Positions 52,242 through 61,436 are shown, counted from the stretch's first letter. The stretch is 64,000 nucleotides of DNA from Lentzea tibetensis (GCF_007845675.1 NZ_VOBR01000005.1:232429-296428); one strand, 5' to 3'. Program-made: numbers and translations. The notes: a model not told the origin generated them from the sequence alone.

Positions 52242-53047
52242 GCGACCCTTCGGTTCGCACGATCCTTCTTGGGCAGCACCAAGAACGCAGCCATGATCAG
52301 CAGGCCCAGCGCGAACGGCTGCCACGGCACGCCCATGCCGCCGACGCCGGTCTGCTGGCCGCCGACCGGGACGACCTCGGCACCCTTGGCGTCCGTGCGG
52401 ACCACGGTCGACAGCTTGCCCTCGTGCTCCAGCACCAGAACGCTGTACACGCCACCGGCTTCGACGGTCACCGGCAGGTCCAGCGACGCACCGGTCTTCG
52501 GCGTCACCTTGAGCCCGGTCGTGCCGCCCGGTACGAGCGCGTACGGCGTGGCCGACCCGAACGCGGCGTTCTCGATGACCGGCGCGTCACCGCGGACGAT
52601 CTTCAGGTCACCGGTGACCGGTGCCGCGTTGACGACGCGCATCCTCGCCTGGCCGGACGGCGGCAGCGTGATGTCGTCGTCGAGCACCTTCAACGAGAGC
52701 GCGGCGAACTTGCCGAGCCCGGCGACGGTGTAGGCCTTGCCGTCGGCCGCGGGCAGCGTCGCCGAGATGACCGGCGGACTGCTCGGGTCGGCACCGGCCG
52801 GCCGCATCGCGATCGTGTACGTGCCGGGCTGGACGCGCTGGTAGTCGGACAGGGCCCCGTAGCCCACACCGGGAATCCGCAGCGGCGCCTCCGGGTGCTC
52901 GAACGAGCTGACCGTGACGTCGACCTGCGGGGTGTCCGGTGAGAGGTGCGCGAGCCTCAGGTAGGTGCCGGTCGCCGCGGCGGCGGGTACCACCCACACC
53001 AACGAGGCGACGACCGCGGCCACAGCGGCGACAGCGAGATTTCTCAT
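52238..53047 (-). CDS. DUF4397 surface protein
   Basis: A 269-residue exported protein. Signal peptide ends in VVPAAAATG. The body has two DUF4397 beta-sandwich repeats (TYLRLAHLSPDTPQVDVTV...LSDYQRVQPGTYTIAMRPAG and ARMRVVNAAPVTGDLKIV). Ends with a hydrophobic segment (PWQPFALGLLIMAAFLVLP) and KKDRANRR, so it is anchored in the membrane. It lacks a clear LPXTG; the QQTGVGGMG stretch before the helix might serve a sortase. It is coupled on both sides (ATGA), and the adjacent class F sortase is a likely partner. Confidence 0.82.
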   Translation of the reverse strand: MRNLAVAAVAAVVASLVWVVPAAAATGTYLRLAHLSPDTPQVDVTVSSFEHPEAPLRIPGVGYGALSDYQRVQPGTYTIAMRPAGADPSSPPVISATLPAADGKAYTVAGLGKFAALSLKVLDDDITLPPSGQARMRVVNAAPVTGDLKIVRGDAPVIENAAFGSATPYALVPGGTTGLKVTPKTGASLDLPVTVEAGGVYSVLVLEHEGKLSTVVRTDAKGAEVVPVGGQQTGVGGMGVPWQPFALGLLIMAAFLVLPKKDRANRRVA

Positions 53048-55842
53048 GATCCCTCCTGCACTAGCCAGGTGATGACCGCTCCCTGCGGAGTGATCCGGGT
53101 GCTCGCCGGGGCGTACGGCGCCTGTTGCGCCTTCAGCCAGGTGAGCAGGACCTGCTCGGACTGCGGGTAGTCGACGCCACGACCATCCACAGCGGACAGC
53201 ACGACCTCGCGGCGCGGCGTGCCCAGCCCGCGTTCGGCCTCGGTGGCGCGGACGTCCGCGACGACCAGCTCGTGCGTGCTGCTCAGCCCGGCGAGCAGCG
53301 TCATCGCGCGCAGGTCGACCTCGCCGTCGCGCAGCGCCCGCCCGACCTCGTCGGACACCAGCAGCCTGGGGTTGGCGGCGAGCTGGCGCCCGGCGTCCGC
53401 ACGCACGAAAGAGTCCTCTGTGGACGGCCGGTCGCGGTACTGGACGGTGTAGTCGCCGAACCGGGCGACGACGGCACCGGCACCGGCACCGGCACCGGCC
53501 ACCACGTCGAAGGTGGCCGGGCCGGCCCGATGCACGCGGGCCGGGGCAAGACCCGCGTGCAGCAGCTCCGACCACAACCCCGGTGGGGCAGTGAGGATCG
53601 AGGTCGGGGTCGTGTTGGCGGTGATCCACGCGGCGAGGCGCGCCTCGTCGTGCCAGCGGCCGGTGCGCGGCACGAGCAGCGTTCCGGCGACCGCGACCAC
53701 CACGGCGAGCACGATCGCGTTCGCGAGCAGCAGCGGCCGGTGCACCGCGTCGAGCAGTCCGGCGAGCAGCACCGCCGACAGCACGGCCAGCGCGGGCAGC
53801 AGCACGTCACCGGACTGGCCGAGCCACGCGCACTGCGCGGCGAGCACGAGCGCGAGCACCGCGAACGGCCGGATCTCCTTGCGCGGCAACGCGACCAGCG
53901 CGACGACGACGGCCGTCACCAGCAGCACCGCCCGTTGCTCCACGGTCAGCGCGTCCGCGACGTCCGACGGCAGCCTCCGGGCCAGCAGCACCTGCGCCCC
54001 GACCGCGGCCACGGCGAGGTACGGCCAGCGCAGCGCGCACACGGCGAACAGCGGGACGAGCAGGATCGGCGCGGTGAGCACGGCCGCGGTCGCCGCCGCA
54101 CCGCCGAGCGCAAGCAGGAAACCGTCGCGCCTCTGCACGCCCGGCACCAGGAGCGCCGCGGCGAGCGCGATCCACGCGGCGGCGAGCACACCCGTGCCGA
54201 CCGGCGTGAGCGCGACGACTGCGGGACCGCTGAACGCCAGCAGCAGCACCGCGATCCCCGCCGCGAGCGGACGCATCCGCAGCCCGAACACCAGCAGCGC
54301 CACCACCGACACCGCGGCCACAGCCGTTGCCACGGCGGACAGTTCGCGCGCGGCCACCAGCACGCCGTCGTGCCGCTCGAGCGCCCGCGTGACCGACAGG
54401 TAGCCGCGCAGTTGCAGCTCGGTGACACCGGTCCCGGCCGGAAGATCCTTCAGCGCACCGAACGCGGCGTCGACGAGCCGGTGCTCGGCGCCGGACGCGG
54501 GCAGCGTCACCGACACCAGCAGCACCCGCAGGGCGACGACGAGCGATGCCGCGCCGGCCAGCACCGCGCCGAGCTTCGGCACGCCCGCACCGCGGGCCCC
54601 GTTGCGCTGAACCTTGCGCCGCGCCGGGCTCACCCACCGCCCGGTCGAGTGCTCCAGCCACGCGCGCGGCAACGTGCGCAGCGCCGTGCACGCGTCGACC
54701 ACCCGCAGCGGCAGGTAGAACGCGGCGAACAGCAGGTACCGCGCGCGTCGCTCGGCGATGGCGACGCCCAGCGTCAGCACCAGGTCCGGCACCAGCACGC
54801 CGAGCAGGATCGACCGCGCGTTGACGTAGTGGGAGATCGACTCGCTGACGCCCCAGCTCGCGAGCTCGGGGATCACCTCGGGCAGCAGGAGCAGCACGAG
54901 CAGGATCGGCGCCACGATCAGCAGGACGCTGCTGACCAGCACCTCCAGCACGTACAACGCGAGCATCGCGGAGAACAGGTCCGCGCGCGGCCGGTGCCGT
55001 CGCACCGACTGCCAGAACCCGAGCGCCCACCGCCGGGTCTGCTTGAGGTAGTCCTCGAACGCGTCCGGGTCCTGCGTCGCGGCGTGGCCCGCGAGCGAGA
55101 ACCCGACCTTGCCGAGCCGCTGCCGGTAGACCTCGAACGTCATGTTGAAGTCCTCGATCACCAGCCCCGGCCGATCGATCTTGATCTTCGGCAGCGCGCG
55201 GGTGCGGTACATGCTCGCGAACCCCGGCACGATGAACGTGGCGTTGGTGGGCTGCCAGGTCTGCCCGTACTTCAGCAGGCGTTGCGTCAGCGCGTAGACG
55301 CGCGCCCGGTGCGTCACCAGCAACGCGCCCAGCGTCGTGCGCGGTGGCGTGCTCCAGTCGCTCGTGGCGCACCCCGCGACCGCCACGATGTTGTCGTCGT
55401 CGAAGAACGGCAGCGTGTGCTCGAAGTAGTCGTGCTCCAGCCGCGTGTCCGCGTCCAGCAGCAGCACCACCGCGTACTGGTCGACGAGCCCGAACCGCCG
55501 GATGCCCTCCTCCAGCGCGCCCGCCTTGCCGACGTTCTCCGGCGTCTCGACCACGTGCACGCCCTGCCACCGCGCCAGCTCGACCGTGCGGTCCGTCGAC
55601 CCGTCCGACACGACGTGGATGTTGTGCCGCGGCAACAGCTTCGCGACCGACTCGAGGCTCTCGGTGATGACCAGTTCCTCGTTGTGCGCGGCCATCAGCA
55701 CCGCCACGTCGTCGACGGTCAGCCTCGTGTCCGGTGGCGTGCCGCCTCCGCGGCTCGTGAGAGCGCGCAGCAGCCCGATCGCACCCCACAGCGTGAAGTT
55801 GACGCCGAGGACCGCGACGACGAGCAACCACCACGGGATCAC
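53044..55842 (-). CDS. Giant GT2 glycosyltransferase fused to a multi-TM module
   Basis: A 932-residue membrane protein. One TM helix leads into a GT2 catalytic domain with DxD (D130-A-D132 in LLLDADTR), ED (E230-D231 in GLVIEDFN) and QTRRW (268-272), as in cellulose/hyaluronan synthase-type processive enzymes. After about residue 430 there are about 12 more hydrophobic helices and a C-terminal extracellular domain. This fusion is unusual. It heads the operon with DUF4397 and sortase; export or assembly of a surface glycan is likely. A GAGAGAGA repeat near the C terminus comes from a CGGCAC-type repeat. GTG at 55842. Confidence 0.82.
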   Translation of the reverse strand: MIPWWLLVVAVLGVNFTLWGAIGLLRALTSRGGGTPPDTRLTVDDVAVLMAAHNEELVITESLESVAKLLPRHNIHVVSDGSTDRTVELARWQGVHVVETPENVGKAGALEEGIRRFGLVDQYAVVLLLDADTRLEHDYFEHTLPFFDDDNIVAVAGCATSDWSTPPRTTLGALLVTHRARVYALTQRLLKYGQTWQPTNATFIVPGFASMYRTRALPKIKIDRPGLVIEDFNMTFEVYRQRLGKVGFSLAGHAATQDPDAFEDYLKQTRRWALGFWQSVRRHRPRADLFSAMLALYVLEVLVSSVLLIVAPILLVLLLLPEVIPELASWGVSESISHYVNARSILLGVLVPDLVLTLGVAIAERRARYLLFAAFYLPLRVVDACTALRTLPRAWLEHSTGRWVSPARRKVQRNGARGAGVPKLGAVLAGAASLVVALRVLLVSVTLPASGAEHRLVDAAFGALKDLPAGTGVTELQLRGYLSVTRALERHDGVLVAARELSAVATAVAAVSVVALLVFGLRMRPLAAGIAVLLLAFSGPAVVALTPVGTGVLAAAWIALAAALLVPGVQRRDGFLLALGGAAATAAVLTAPILLVPLFAVCALRWPYLAVAAVGAQVLLARRLPSDVADALTVEQRAVLLVTAVVVALVALPRKEIRPFAVLALVLAAQCAWLGQSGDVLLPALAVLSAVLLAGLLDAVHRPLLLANAIVLAVVVAVAGTLLVPRTGRWHDEARLAAWITANTTPTSILTAPPGLWSELLHAGLAPARVHRAGPATFDVVAGAGAGAGAVVARFGDYTVQYRDRPSTEDSFVRADAGRQLAANPRLLVSDEVGRALRDGEVDLRAMTLLAGLSSTHELVVADVRATEAERGLGTPRREVVLSAVDGRGVDYPQSEQVLLTWLKAQQAPYAPASTRITPQGAVITWLVQEGS

Positions 55843-55923
55843 CGGTCGGACGTTAGGGACGTTTCACCGTTGACGGATCGTCACCAAGGACGAGTGCGCC
55901 TACGCAGTCGGCACCACAAGCCG

Positions 55924-56661
55924 CTAGCCGGACACGACGGGCGGCAGCCCGAGCCGCGACACGGCCCGAGCGGCCCGCACCAGTTCGTCGCGGAACGACG
56001 CGACCCGCTCGTCGGTGAACCGGGCGGTGGGTCCGCCGAGTGCGAGAGCGGCGACGACGACGCCGGCGGCGTCCAGGATCGGTGCGGCGGCACCGGAAGC
56101 ACCGGACTCGCGCTCGCCGTGGGTCACCGCGAAACCCTCGGCCCGTGCCCGGTCGACGGCGTCGGCCAGCGCGGGCCCAGCCCGTTCGACCATGGCGTCC
56201 AGCACGTCGGCGGGGGCCGCGGTCAGCAGCACCTTGCTGGCCGCGCCGACCCACAGCGGCAGCTCGTCACCGGTGCGCACGACGTGCCGCAACGTCTGCG
56301 GCCCCTCGGCCTGGGCGACGCACACGCGGACAGAACCCTGACGCACGTACAGGTTCACGGTCTCCCCGCACCGGTCGGCCAGGTCGCTCATCACCTCGCG
56401 CACGGACTCGGGGAGCTCCCACCCTGCCCGCGCGAGGCGCGCCCACCGCAGCAGCCCGGCACCCACGGTGACCTGGCCATCCGGCCGTTCCCACAGCATC
56501 CCGGTGGAGGCGAGTGTCGCGACCAGCCGCACGACGGTCGTCTTCGGCAGCCCGGAGGTGCGGGCCAGCTCGCTGACCGACCACACCATGCGCCGCTCGG
56601 TGAAGTGTCCGAGCAGGTCCAGAGCCCTGGTCACGCTGCGCACCGCGCCGTCGTCCGCCAC
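55924..56661 (-). CDS. IclR family regulator
   Basis: A 245-residue IclR protein. The HTH is near the start (AVRSVTRALDLLGHFTERRMVWSVSELARTSGLPKTTVVRLVATLASTGML), followed by the effector domain (VRVCVAQAEGPQTLRHVVRTGDELPLWVGAASKVLL, GFAVTHGERESGASGAAAPILDA). I prefer the start at GTG 56661 (MADDGAVRSV), because an in-frame GTG at 56685 lies within a palindrome that is likely its own operator. The family often governs aromatic and organic acid genes. A palindrome with the same pattern lies in the tctC/CoA-transferase gap 6.3 kb away. Confidence 0.85.
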   Translation of the reverse strand: MADDGAVRSVTRALDLLGHFTERRMVWSVSELARTSGLPKTTVVRLVATLASTGMLWERPDGQVTVGAGLLRWARLARAGWELPESVREVMSDLADRCGETVNLYVRQGSVRVCVAQAEGPQTLRHVVRTGDELPLWVGAASKVLLTAAPADVLDAMVERAGPALADAVDRARAEGFAVTHGERESGASGAAAPILDAAGVVVAALALGGPTARFTDERVASFRDELVRAARAVSRLGLPPVVSG

Positions 56662-56681
56662 CACTACACGGTACAGCCGAA

Positions 56682-56692
56682 CCACCTGGTGG
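56682..56692. promoter_or_regulatory. Palindrome at the IclR gene start
   Basis: CCACCTGGTGG is a perfect 11-bp palindrome within AACCACCTGGTGGAGG. It matches, at the conserved positions AACC.CC.GG.GG, the 17-bp operator at 49649-49665, and would allow autoregulation. Confidence 0.5.
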
Positions 56693-56703
56693 AGGCAAAG
56701 CGA

Positions 56704-56733
56704 AGGCCGCCGTCCCGAGCGGGACGACGGCCT
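56704..56733 (-). terminator. Terminator after cold-shock gene
   Basis: Stem AGGCCGCCGTCCC (56704-56716) and GGGACGACGGCCT (56721-56733), 12 of 13 pairs, loop GAGC. It lies 15 bases after the csp stop and should end that transcript. Confidence 0.75.
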
Positions 56734-56748
56734 CAGCGAAAAAGGGGG

Positions 56749-56958
56749 TCAGGCGACCGGACGAACACCCTGCGCCTGCGGGCCCTTCTGGCCCTGACCG
56801 ATCTCGAACTCCACCCGCTGGTTCTCCTCCAGGCTCTTGTAACCGTTGACCTGGATCTCGGAGTAGTGGACGAACACGTCGGCGCCACCGTTGTCAGGGG
56901 AGATGAAGCCGAAGCCCTTCTCCGCGTTGAACCACTTGACGGTGCCCTGTACTGCCAT
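56749..56958 (-). CDS. Cold-shock protein (CspA family)
   Basis: A 69-residue cold-shock domain protein with both RNP motifs: KGFGFISP (RNP1) and DVFVHYSEI (RNP2). Begins [18 protein letters not shown]. The long 5' region (about 230 bases to the divergent gene) is typical of cold-shock mRNAs. It binds single-stranded RNA and acts as an RNA chaperone. Confidence 0.95.
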   Translation of the reverse strand: MAVQGTVKWFNAEKGFGFISPDNGGADVFVHYSEIQVNGYKSLEENQRVEFEIGQGQKGPQAQGVRPVA

Positions 56959-57194
56959 CTTGCTACTTCTCCTCTAACAGGTGCCGGATCGCGCTCGCGA
57001 CCACCGGGTCAAGTCCGAACGGCCACTTCTCCGGTACCTGGAGGAAGCACCACGTTCGCAACTTCGTTCCGCGAGCGTGGGTGAAACACGAACACAGAAA
57101 CGTACGACCGCAGACAGTCAACCACGCTTCCCCACTCTCAGTCGAGCAGCCTTCTGGCACTGATACCGTCAGATCTTGACCACTGGAGGTAGTG

Positions 57195-57545
57195 ATGGCA
57201 GAGCCTGTTCTCATCTCGATCGCAGCCGCGTTGGCTGGCCGTGCGGTGGTCGGTCTCTACCAGTTCGTCAAGGCTCGCTTCGCGGATGATCCGGACGCGA
57301 CCGCGGCACTCGAAGCCGCCGAAAACCTCACTGAAGCGGCCGAGGACTCCGAAGAGGTGCAGGAGCTCGGCAGGCAGCTGGAGCGCGTCGAGAGCGAGGA
57401 CCCCGAGTTCGGCAAGCGTTTGCGGGCCGAGTGGGCCGCGGTGCGGCTGCACGCGGAGACCGGCGGCGTCACGAACCAGGTCAGCGGCACCGTCCACGGC
57501 AAGGTCGTCCAGGCTCGCGACATCCACGGCGACGTGAGCTTCTAG
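57195..57545 (+). CDS. Small protein with VSGTVHGKVVQARDIHGDV tail
   Basis: A 116-residue protein. The N-terminal 80 residues form an Ala/Glu-rich helical pair (AAALAGRAVVGLYQFVKARFADD...EAAENLTEAAEDSEEVQELG). The last 25 residues carry VSGTVHGKVVQARDIHGDVSF. Similar VSGTV.G.VVQARDIHG-type beta segments occur at the ends or junctions of actinobacterial signalling and NTPase-regulated proteins, and are thought to be repeat-like recognition elements. ATG at 57195 has GGAGG 5 bases before it. It stands alone between csp and a membrane protein gene. The function is not known. Confidence 0.65.
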   Translation: MAEPVLISIAAALAGRAVVGLYQFVKARFADDPDATAALEAAENLTEAAEDSEEVQELGRQLERVESEDPEFGKRLRAEWAAVRLHAETGGVTNQVSGTVHGKVVQARDIHGDVSF

Positions 57546-57586
57546 AGGCGTAACCTGGACCTTTCGCTGGCTCCAGGGGGCAGTGC

Positions 57587-58330
57587 TTGCTCAGCTCCGG
57601 CAGTTCCCGGCTGATGTTCTTCTTCGTCGGGCTCGTACTCACGTTCGTGTTCATCCGGATCAGCGTCCGGTTGATCCGCGCGAAGGTGCGCTGGTGGCCG
57701 GGCAACATCGTGCACGGCGACACGCACGTGCACCACGTCGTCTTCGGCACCGTGCTGCTGCTCGTGTCCAGCGTGGGCGGCCTCGTGATCCCGGACGACA
57801 TGCACGGCGCGCGGCTCGGCCTGGCCGCGATGCTCGGCGTGGGGGCCGCGCTCGTGCTCGACGAGTTCGCGCTGATCCTGCACCTGCGCGACGTGTACTG
57901 GACGAACGCGGGCAGGCTGTCGGTCGACGCCGTGTTCCTGGCGGTCGGGCTGACCGGGCTGTTCCTGCTGGGTGCGCGGCCGCTCGGCTACGACGACCTG
58001 CTCGACCTCAACCCCGACTCCACACCCGTTGACGCGTTCGCGCTGCGCATCGTCGCGATCCTGGTGAACCTCTGCTTCGCGATCGTCGCCCTGCTCAAGG
58101 GCAAGATCTGGACCGGGCTGCTCGGCCTGCTGCTCCCGGTCGTGCCCGTGATCGGCGCCGTCCGGCTGGCCAGACCGGGCTCTCCGTGGGCGCGCTGGCG
58201 CTACGCGGAGGGCTCCCGCAAGCTCACCACGGCGTACCGGCGTGAGGCGCGCCTGCGCCAGCCGATCATCCGCGCCAAGATCGCCGTGCAGGAGTTCATC
58301 TCCGGCAGGCACGACTTACCGGACAACTAG
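57587..58330 (+). CDS. Multi-pass membrane protein of unknown function
   Basis: A 247-residue protein with about six transmembrane helices. A conserved HGDTHVHHVVFG segment near the N terminus (residues 43-54) suggests metal-binding or active-site histidines. TTG at 57587 is preceded by GGGGG at a fair distance. The Asp- and Glu-rich loops (LDEFALILHLRDVYW) follow. I cannot place it in a named family; the His cluster could point to a membrane hydrolase or to metal transport. Confidence 0.65.
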   Translation: MLSSGSSRLMFFFVGLVLTFVFIRISVRLIRAKVRWWPGNIVHGDTHVHHVVFGTVLLLVSSVGGLVIPDDMHGARLGLAAMLGVGAALVLDEFALILHLRDVYWTNAGRLSVDAVFLAVGLTGLFLLGARPLGYDDLLDLNPDSTPVDAFALRIVAILVNLCFAIVALLKGKIWTGLLGLLLPVVPVIGAVRLARPGSPWARWRYAEGSRKLTTAYRREARLRQPIIRAKIAVQEFISGRHDLPDN

Positions 58331-59443
58331 CTAGCCGAACACGATGTTCTGCTCCGTGCAGATCGGTGCGACGTCGCCGGCGCACAGCACGGCCGGCTTG
58401 ACGACACCGCTGGTCACGAGGGTGCGGACGGTGTTCTTGGTGATCAGCGTGGCACCCAGCAGCACGGCCTTGATGTCACGCTTGGCGACCGGGTCGCGCA
58501 TGTTGCCGGTCGCGAGGTCGTCGGCACCGTCGGTGTCGCCCCTGGCGATCGCGATGGCGAGCCGCGCCGCGGCCTCCGCCTCGTCGCGCACCGGCTTGTC
58601 CACGGTCATGCACTGGTCGCCGCGCAGCACCGCGCGCAGTCCGTCCACAGTGGCGTCCTGGCCGGTCACGGGCACCTTGCCCGCCATTCCCTTGCGCCGC
58701 AGCACGTCGATGACCGCACCGGCGAGGCCGTCGTTCGCGGCCACCACACCGTCCACTTTGCCGCCGTTGGCGTTGAGGATCTGCTCGAACAACTGTCCAC
58801 CGAGGACGTTGTCCCAGTCCTCGACGGGCTGGCTCTTCACGAGCTTCAGCACGCCGCTGTCGTACTTGGCGCCGAGCTTGGCCCGCTGGCCCTGCGAGAA
58901 CAGCGTCGCGTTGTGGTCGGACGGGGCGCCCTCGATCTCGATGATCTGCGCGCCCGGCTTGTTGCCGAGGCACTGGAGCAGGCCGTCCGCCTGCAGCTGT
59001 CCGACGTTCACGCTGTCGAAGCCCACGTGGTACTCGGCCTCGCCGCCCAGCGTCACGCGGTCGTAGTCGATCACCGGGATGCCCGCCGCCTTGGCCTTGC
59101 GCTGGGCGGACAGGCCGCCCTCCTTGCTCAGCGGGGTGATCATCAGGACCTTGACCTTGCGCTCCACCATCTGGTCGACGATCGACGCGAACTTCGTCTC
59201 GTCGCCTTCCGCGTTCATGATGAACGGCTCGATGTCCGCGTAGTTCAGCGCGGATGACAGCAATGGCCGGTCCTGTTCTTCCCAACGCGCCGAAGTCGTT
59301 CGGTCAGGAAGGACTACACCCACGATCGGTTTCACCGCCTTGGTGGGCCCGGTCGGGGCAGCACCCTGCCCTGCTCGGCCGCCACAAGCGGCCAGCATAA
59401 GAACCAGGCAACCCGCCACCAACATTCCCAGCGGTGTTCGCAT
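58331..59443 (-). CDS. Sugar ABC transporter substrate-binding lipoprotein
   Basis: A 370-residue lipoprotein (lipobox MLAAC) of the periplasmic-binding protein type 1 family, like XylF: KPIVGVVLPDRTTSARWEEQDRPLL, the ADIEPFIMNAEGDETKFASIVDQMVERKVKVLMITPLSKEGG lobe, PVIDYDRVTLGGEAEYHVGFDSVNVGQLQADGL and GVVAANDGLAGAVIDVLRRKGMAGKVPVTGQDA. It binds a sugar such as xylose. No permease or ATPase is adjacent. ATG at 59443; an IR at 59465-59506 in its promoter region may be a regulator site. Confidence 0.88.
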   Translation of the reverse strand: MRTPLGMLVAGCLVLMLAACGGRAGQGAAPTGPTKAVKPIVGVVLPDRTTSARWEEQDRPLLSSALNYADIEPFIMNAEGDETKFASIVDQMVERKVKVLMITPLSKEGGLSAQRKAKAAGIPVIDYDRVTLGGEAEYHVGFDSVNVGQLQADGLLQCLGNKPGAQIIEIEGAPSDHNATLFSQGQRAKLGAKYDSGVLKLVKSQPVEDWDNVLGGQLFEQILNANGGKVDGVVAANDGLAGAVIDVLRRKGMAGKVPVTGQDATVDGLRAVLRGDQCMTVDKPVRDEAEAAARLAIAIARGDTDGADDLATGNMRDPVAKRDIKAVLLGATLITKNTVRTLVTSGVVKPAVLCAGDVAPICTEQNIVFG

Positions 59444-59464
59444 GAATGCGGACTCCACTACTTG

Positions 59465-59506
59465 CCGGTGTGTTAAGTCAAGATTTCAGTCGTACATTCA
59501 CACCGG
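59465..59506. promoter_or_regulatory. Inverted repeat upstream of the sugar-binding lipoprotein
   Basis: CCGGTGTG (59465-59472) and CACACCGG (59499-59506) form an 8-bp perfect inverted repeat with a 26-base AT-richer spacer, in the 195-base gap between the divergent sugar-binding and subtilisin genes. Candidate site for a looped or paired regulator. Confidence 0.35.
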
Positions 59507-59638
59507 CCATCACGCTGCGTTTCTGATCGACTACAGTCGTCACCTCCTACGAAAGGCGCTAACGCAACAGATCTTTCCGTGTCAGGGTGTCGCCCTTGGA
59601 CCCTGATCGGGTGCATCGCGTGTGAGGAGACAGCTCAG

Positions 59639-61387
59639 GTGAGAACACGCAGAACCGTTCCTTCGGCATTGGCGGTCGCGGCAACGCTGACGCTGCTGGC
59701 CGCCGGAACGCAGGCGGCCGCCGCCCCGGCCGCGTCTGCTGGGCAGGAGAAGACCACCGAGTACACCGTCCTCGTCGAGGACGGCGCCAGCCGGGACGCC
59801 GCGGTCGCGGCGATCAAGGCCGCCGGCGGCGAGGTCGTCAAGGAGAACGCCGCGGTCGGCCTGCTGACCGCCAAGGCTCCCGCCACCGGCTTCGTGCAGA
59901 AGGTGTCCGCCACGGACGCCGTGTCCGGTGCCGCCCGCGCCAAGCCGATCGGCCACTCCCCGTCCGCCAAGTCCGGCACGAAGCCGGGCGCCAAGCGCGA
60001 CGAGGTGGAGAAGGAGAACAAGACGGCCGCGCCCAAGGCGTCGGCGCAGTCGCAGAAGGCCGCCACCGCGGGCATGGACCCGCTCGACGGCGACCTGTGG
60101 GGCCTCAAGCTGGTCCGCTCCGACATCGCCCGCGCCAAGCAGGCCGGCGACAAGAAGGTCTACGTCGGCATCCTGGACACGGGCGTCGACGGCACGCACC
60201 CGGACATCGCGCCGAACTTCAACAACGAGCTGTCGCGCAACTTCACCGTCGACATCCCGTTCGACGCCGACGGCGGCGTGTTCGACGGCCCGTGCGAGTT
60301 CCGCGGCTGCGTCGACCCGGCGAACCACGACGACGGCGGCCACGGCACGCACGTCGCGGGCACCATCGGTGCCGCGGCGAACGGCTTCGGTGTCTCCGGT
60401 GTCGCGCCGAACGTGTCGCTGGTGAACATCCGCGGCGGTCAGGACGCGGGCTCGTTCTTCCTGCAGCCGGTCGTCGACGCGCTCACCTACGGCGCCGACG
60501 TCGGCCTGGACGTCATCAACATGTCGTTCTACGTCGACCCGTGGTACATGAACTGCCTCAACGACGCCACCGCTTCGGCGGAGGAGCAGCTGGAGCAGCG
60601 CACGATCATCAAGTCCGTTCAGCGCGCGCTGAACTACGCCCACCGCAAGGGCGTCACGCTGATCGGTGCGGCCGGCAACAACCACGAGGACCTGGGCAAG
60701 CCGCGCCAGGACGTGCAGTCGCCGAACTACCCGCCCGACCACGCCCGGCCGCGTCCGGTCGACAACGCCACGTGCCTCAACCTCCCGACCGAGGGTGACC
60801 ACGTGATCTCGGTGTCGGCGCTCGGCCCGTCGACGTTCAAGGCGGACTACTCGAACTACGGTGTCGAGCAGACCGCGATCTCCGCGCCCGGTGGCTACTT
60901 CCGCGACTTCTTCGGCACGGAGTGGTACCGCACCAACGAGAACCTGATCCTGTCGACGTACCCGAAGAACGTGGCGATCGCCGACGGCAACGTCGACGCC
61001 GACGGCAACGTCACGCCTCAGGGTGTCGCGGCGGGTGTCAAGAAGGCCGTCAGCGGCAACTCGGTGGGCTACTACCAGTTCCTGCAGGGCACCTCGATGG
61101 CCGCTCCGCACGCCTCCGGTGTCGCGGCGCTGATCGTCAGCCAGTACGGCAAGAACGACAAGGGCCGTCCGGGCCTCACGCTGGCCCCGGACAAGGTGGC
61201 GAAGGTGCTCTACGGCACCGCCATCCAGCGCGCCTGCCCGAACCCGCGCACGGTGTCGTACGTGAACGTCGGCCGCACGCCGGAGTTCGACGCCACCTGC
61301 GAGGGTGACGCGAAGTTCAACGGCTTCTACGGTCGCGGCATCGTGGACGCCTACGGCGCGGTGACCCGCGGCGGCAGCTTCATCTGA
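59639..61387 (+). CDS. Secreted subtilisin-like serine protease (S8)
   Basis: A 582-residue exported protease. Signal region MRTRRTVPSALAVAATLTLLAAGTQAAAA. An inhibitor I9-type propeptide (EYTVLVEDGASRDAAVAAIKAAGGEVVKE) is followed by the S8 domain: Asp180 in GILDTGVDGTHPD, His238 in GHGTHVAGT, Ser486 in GTSMAAPHASG. GTG at 59639 with GAGGAG nine bases upstream. It likely degrades extracellular protein. A clear terminator follows its stop. Confidence 0.93.
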   Translation: MRTRRTVPSALAVAATLTLLAAGTQAAAAPAASAGQEKTTEYTVLVEDGASRDAAVAAIKAAGGEVVKENAAVGLLTAKAPATGFVQKVSATDAVSGAARAKPIGHSPSAKSGTKPGAKRDEVEKENKTAAPKASAQSQKAATAGMDPLDGDLWGLKLVRSDIARAKQAGDKKVYVGILDTGVDGTHPDIAPNFNNELSRNFTVDIPFDADGGVFDGPCEFRGCVDPANHDDGGHGTHVAGTIGAAANGFGVSGVAPNVSLVNIRGGQDAGSFFLQPVVDALTYGADVGLDVINMSFYVDPWYMNCLNDATASAEEQLEQRTIIKSVQRALNYAHRKGVTLIGAAGNNHEDLGKPRQDVQSPNYPPDHARPRPVDNATCLNLPTEGDHVISVSALGPSTFKADYSNYGVEQTAISAPGGYFRDFFGTEWYRTNENLILSTYPKNVAIADGNVDADGNVTPQGVAAGVKKAVSGNSVGYYQFLQGTSMAAPHASGVAALIVSQYGKNDKGRPGLTLAPDKVAKVLYGTAIQRACPNPRTVSYVNVGRTPEFDATCEGDAKFNGFYGRGIVDAYGAVTRGGSFI

Positions 61388-61402
61388 TCCACCAGCTCGA
61401 CG

Positions 61403-61436
61403 CGAAGGCCCCCAGCTCACCGGCTGGGGGCCTTCG
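61403..61436 (+). terminator. Terminator after subtilisin gene
   Basis: Stem CGAAGGCCCCCAGC (61403-61416) and GCTGGGGGCCTTCG (61423-61436) around a six-base loop, then TCCGTTTCG. Fourteen perfect pairs. Confidence 0.85.

Noticed and set aside
59582-61420. 612-codon minus-strand open frame
   Set aside because: Antisense to the subtilisin with full catalytic triad; composition is Arg/Val-rich.
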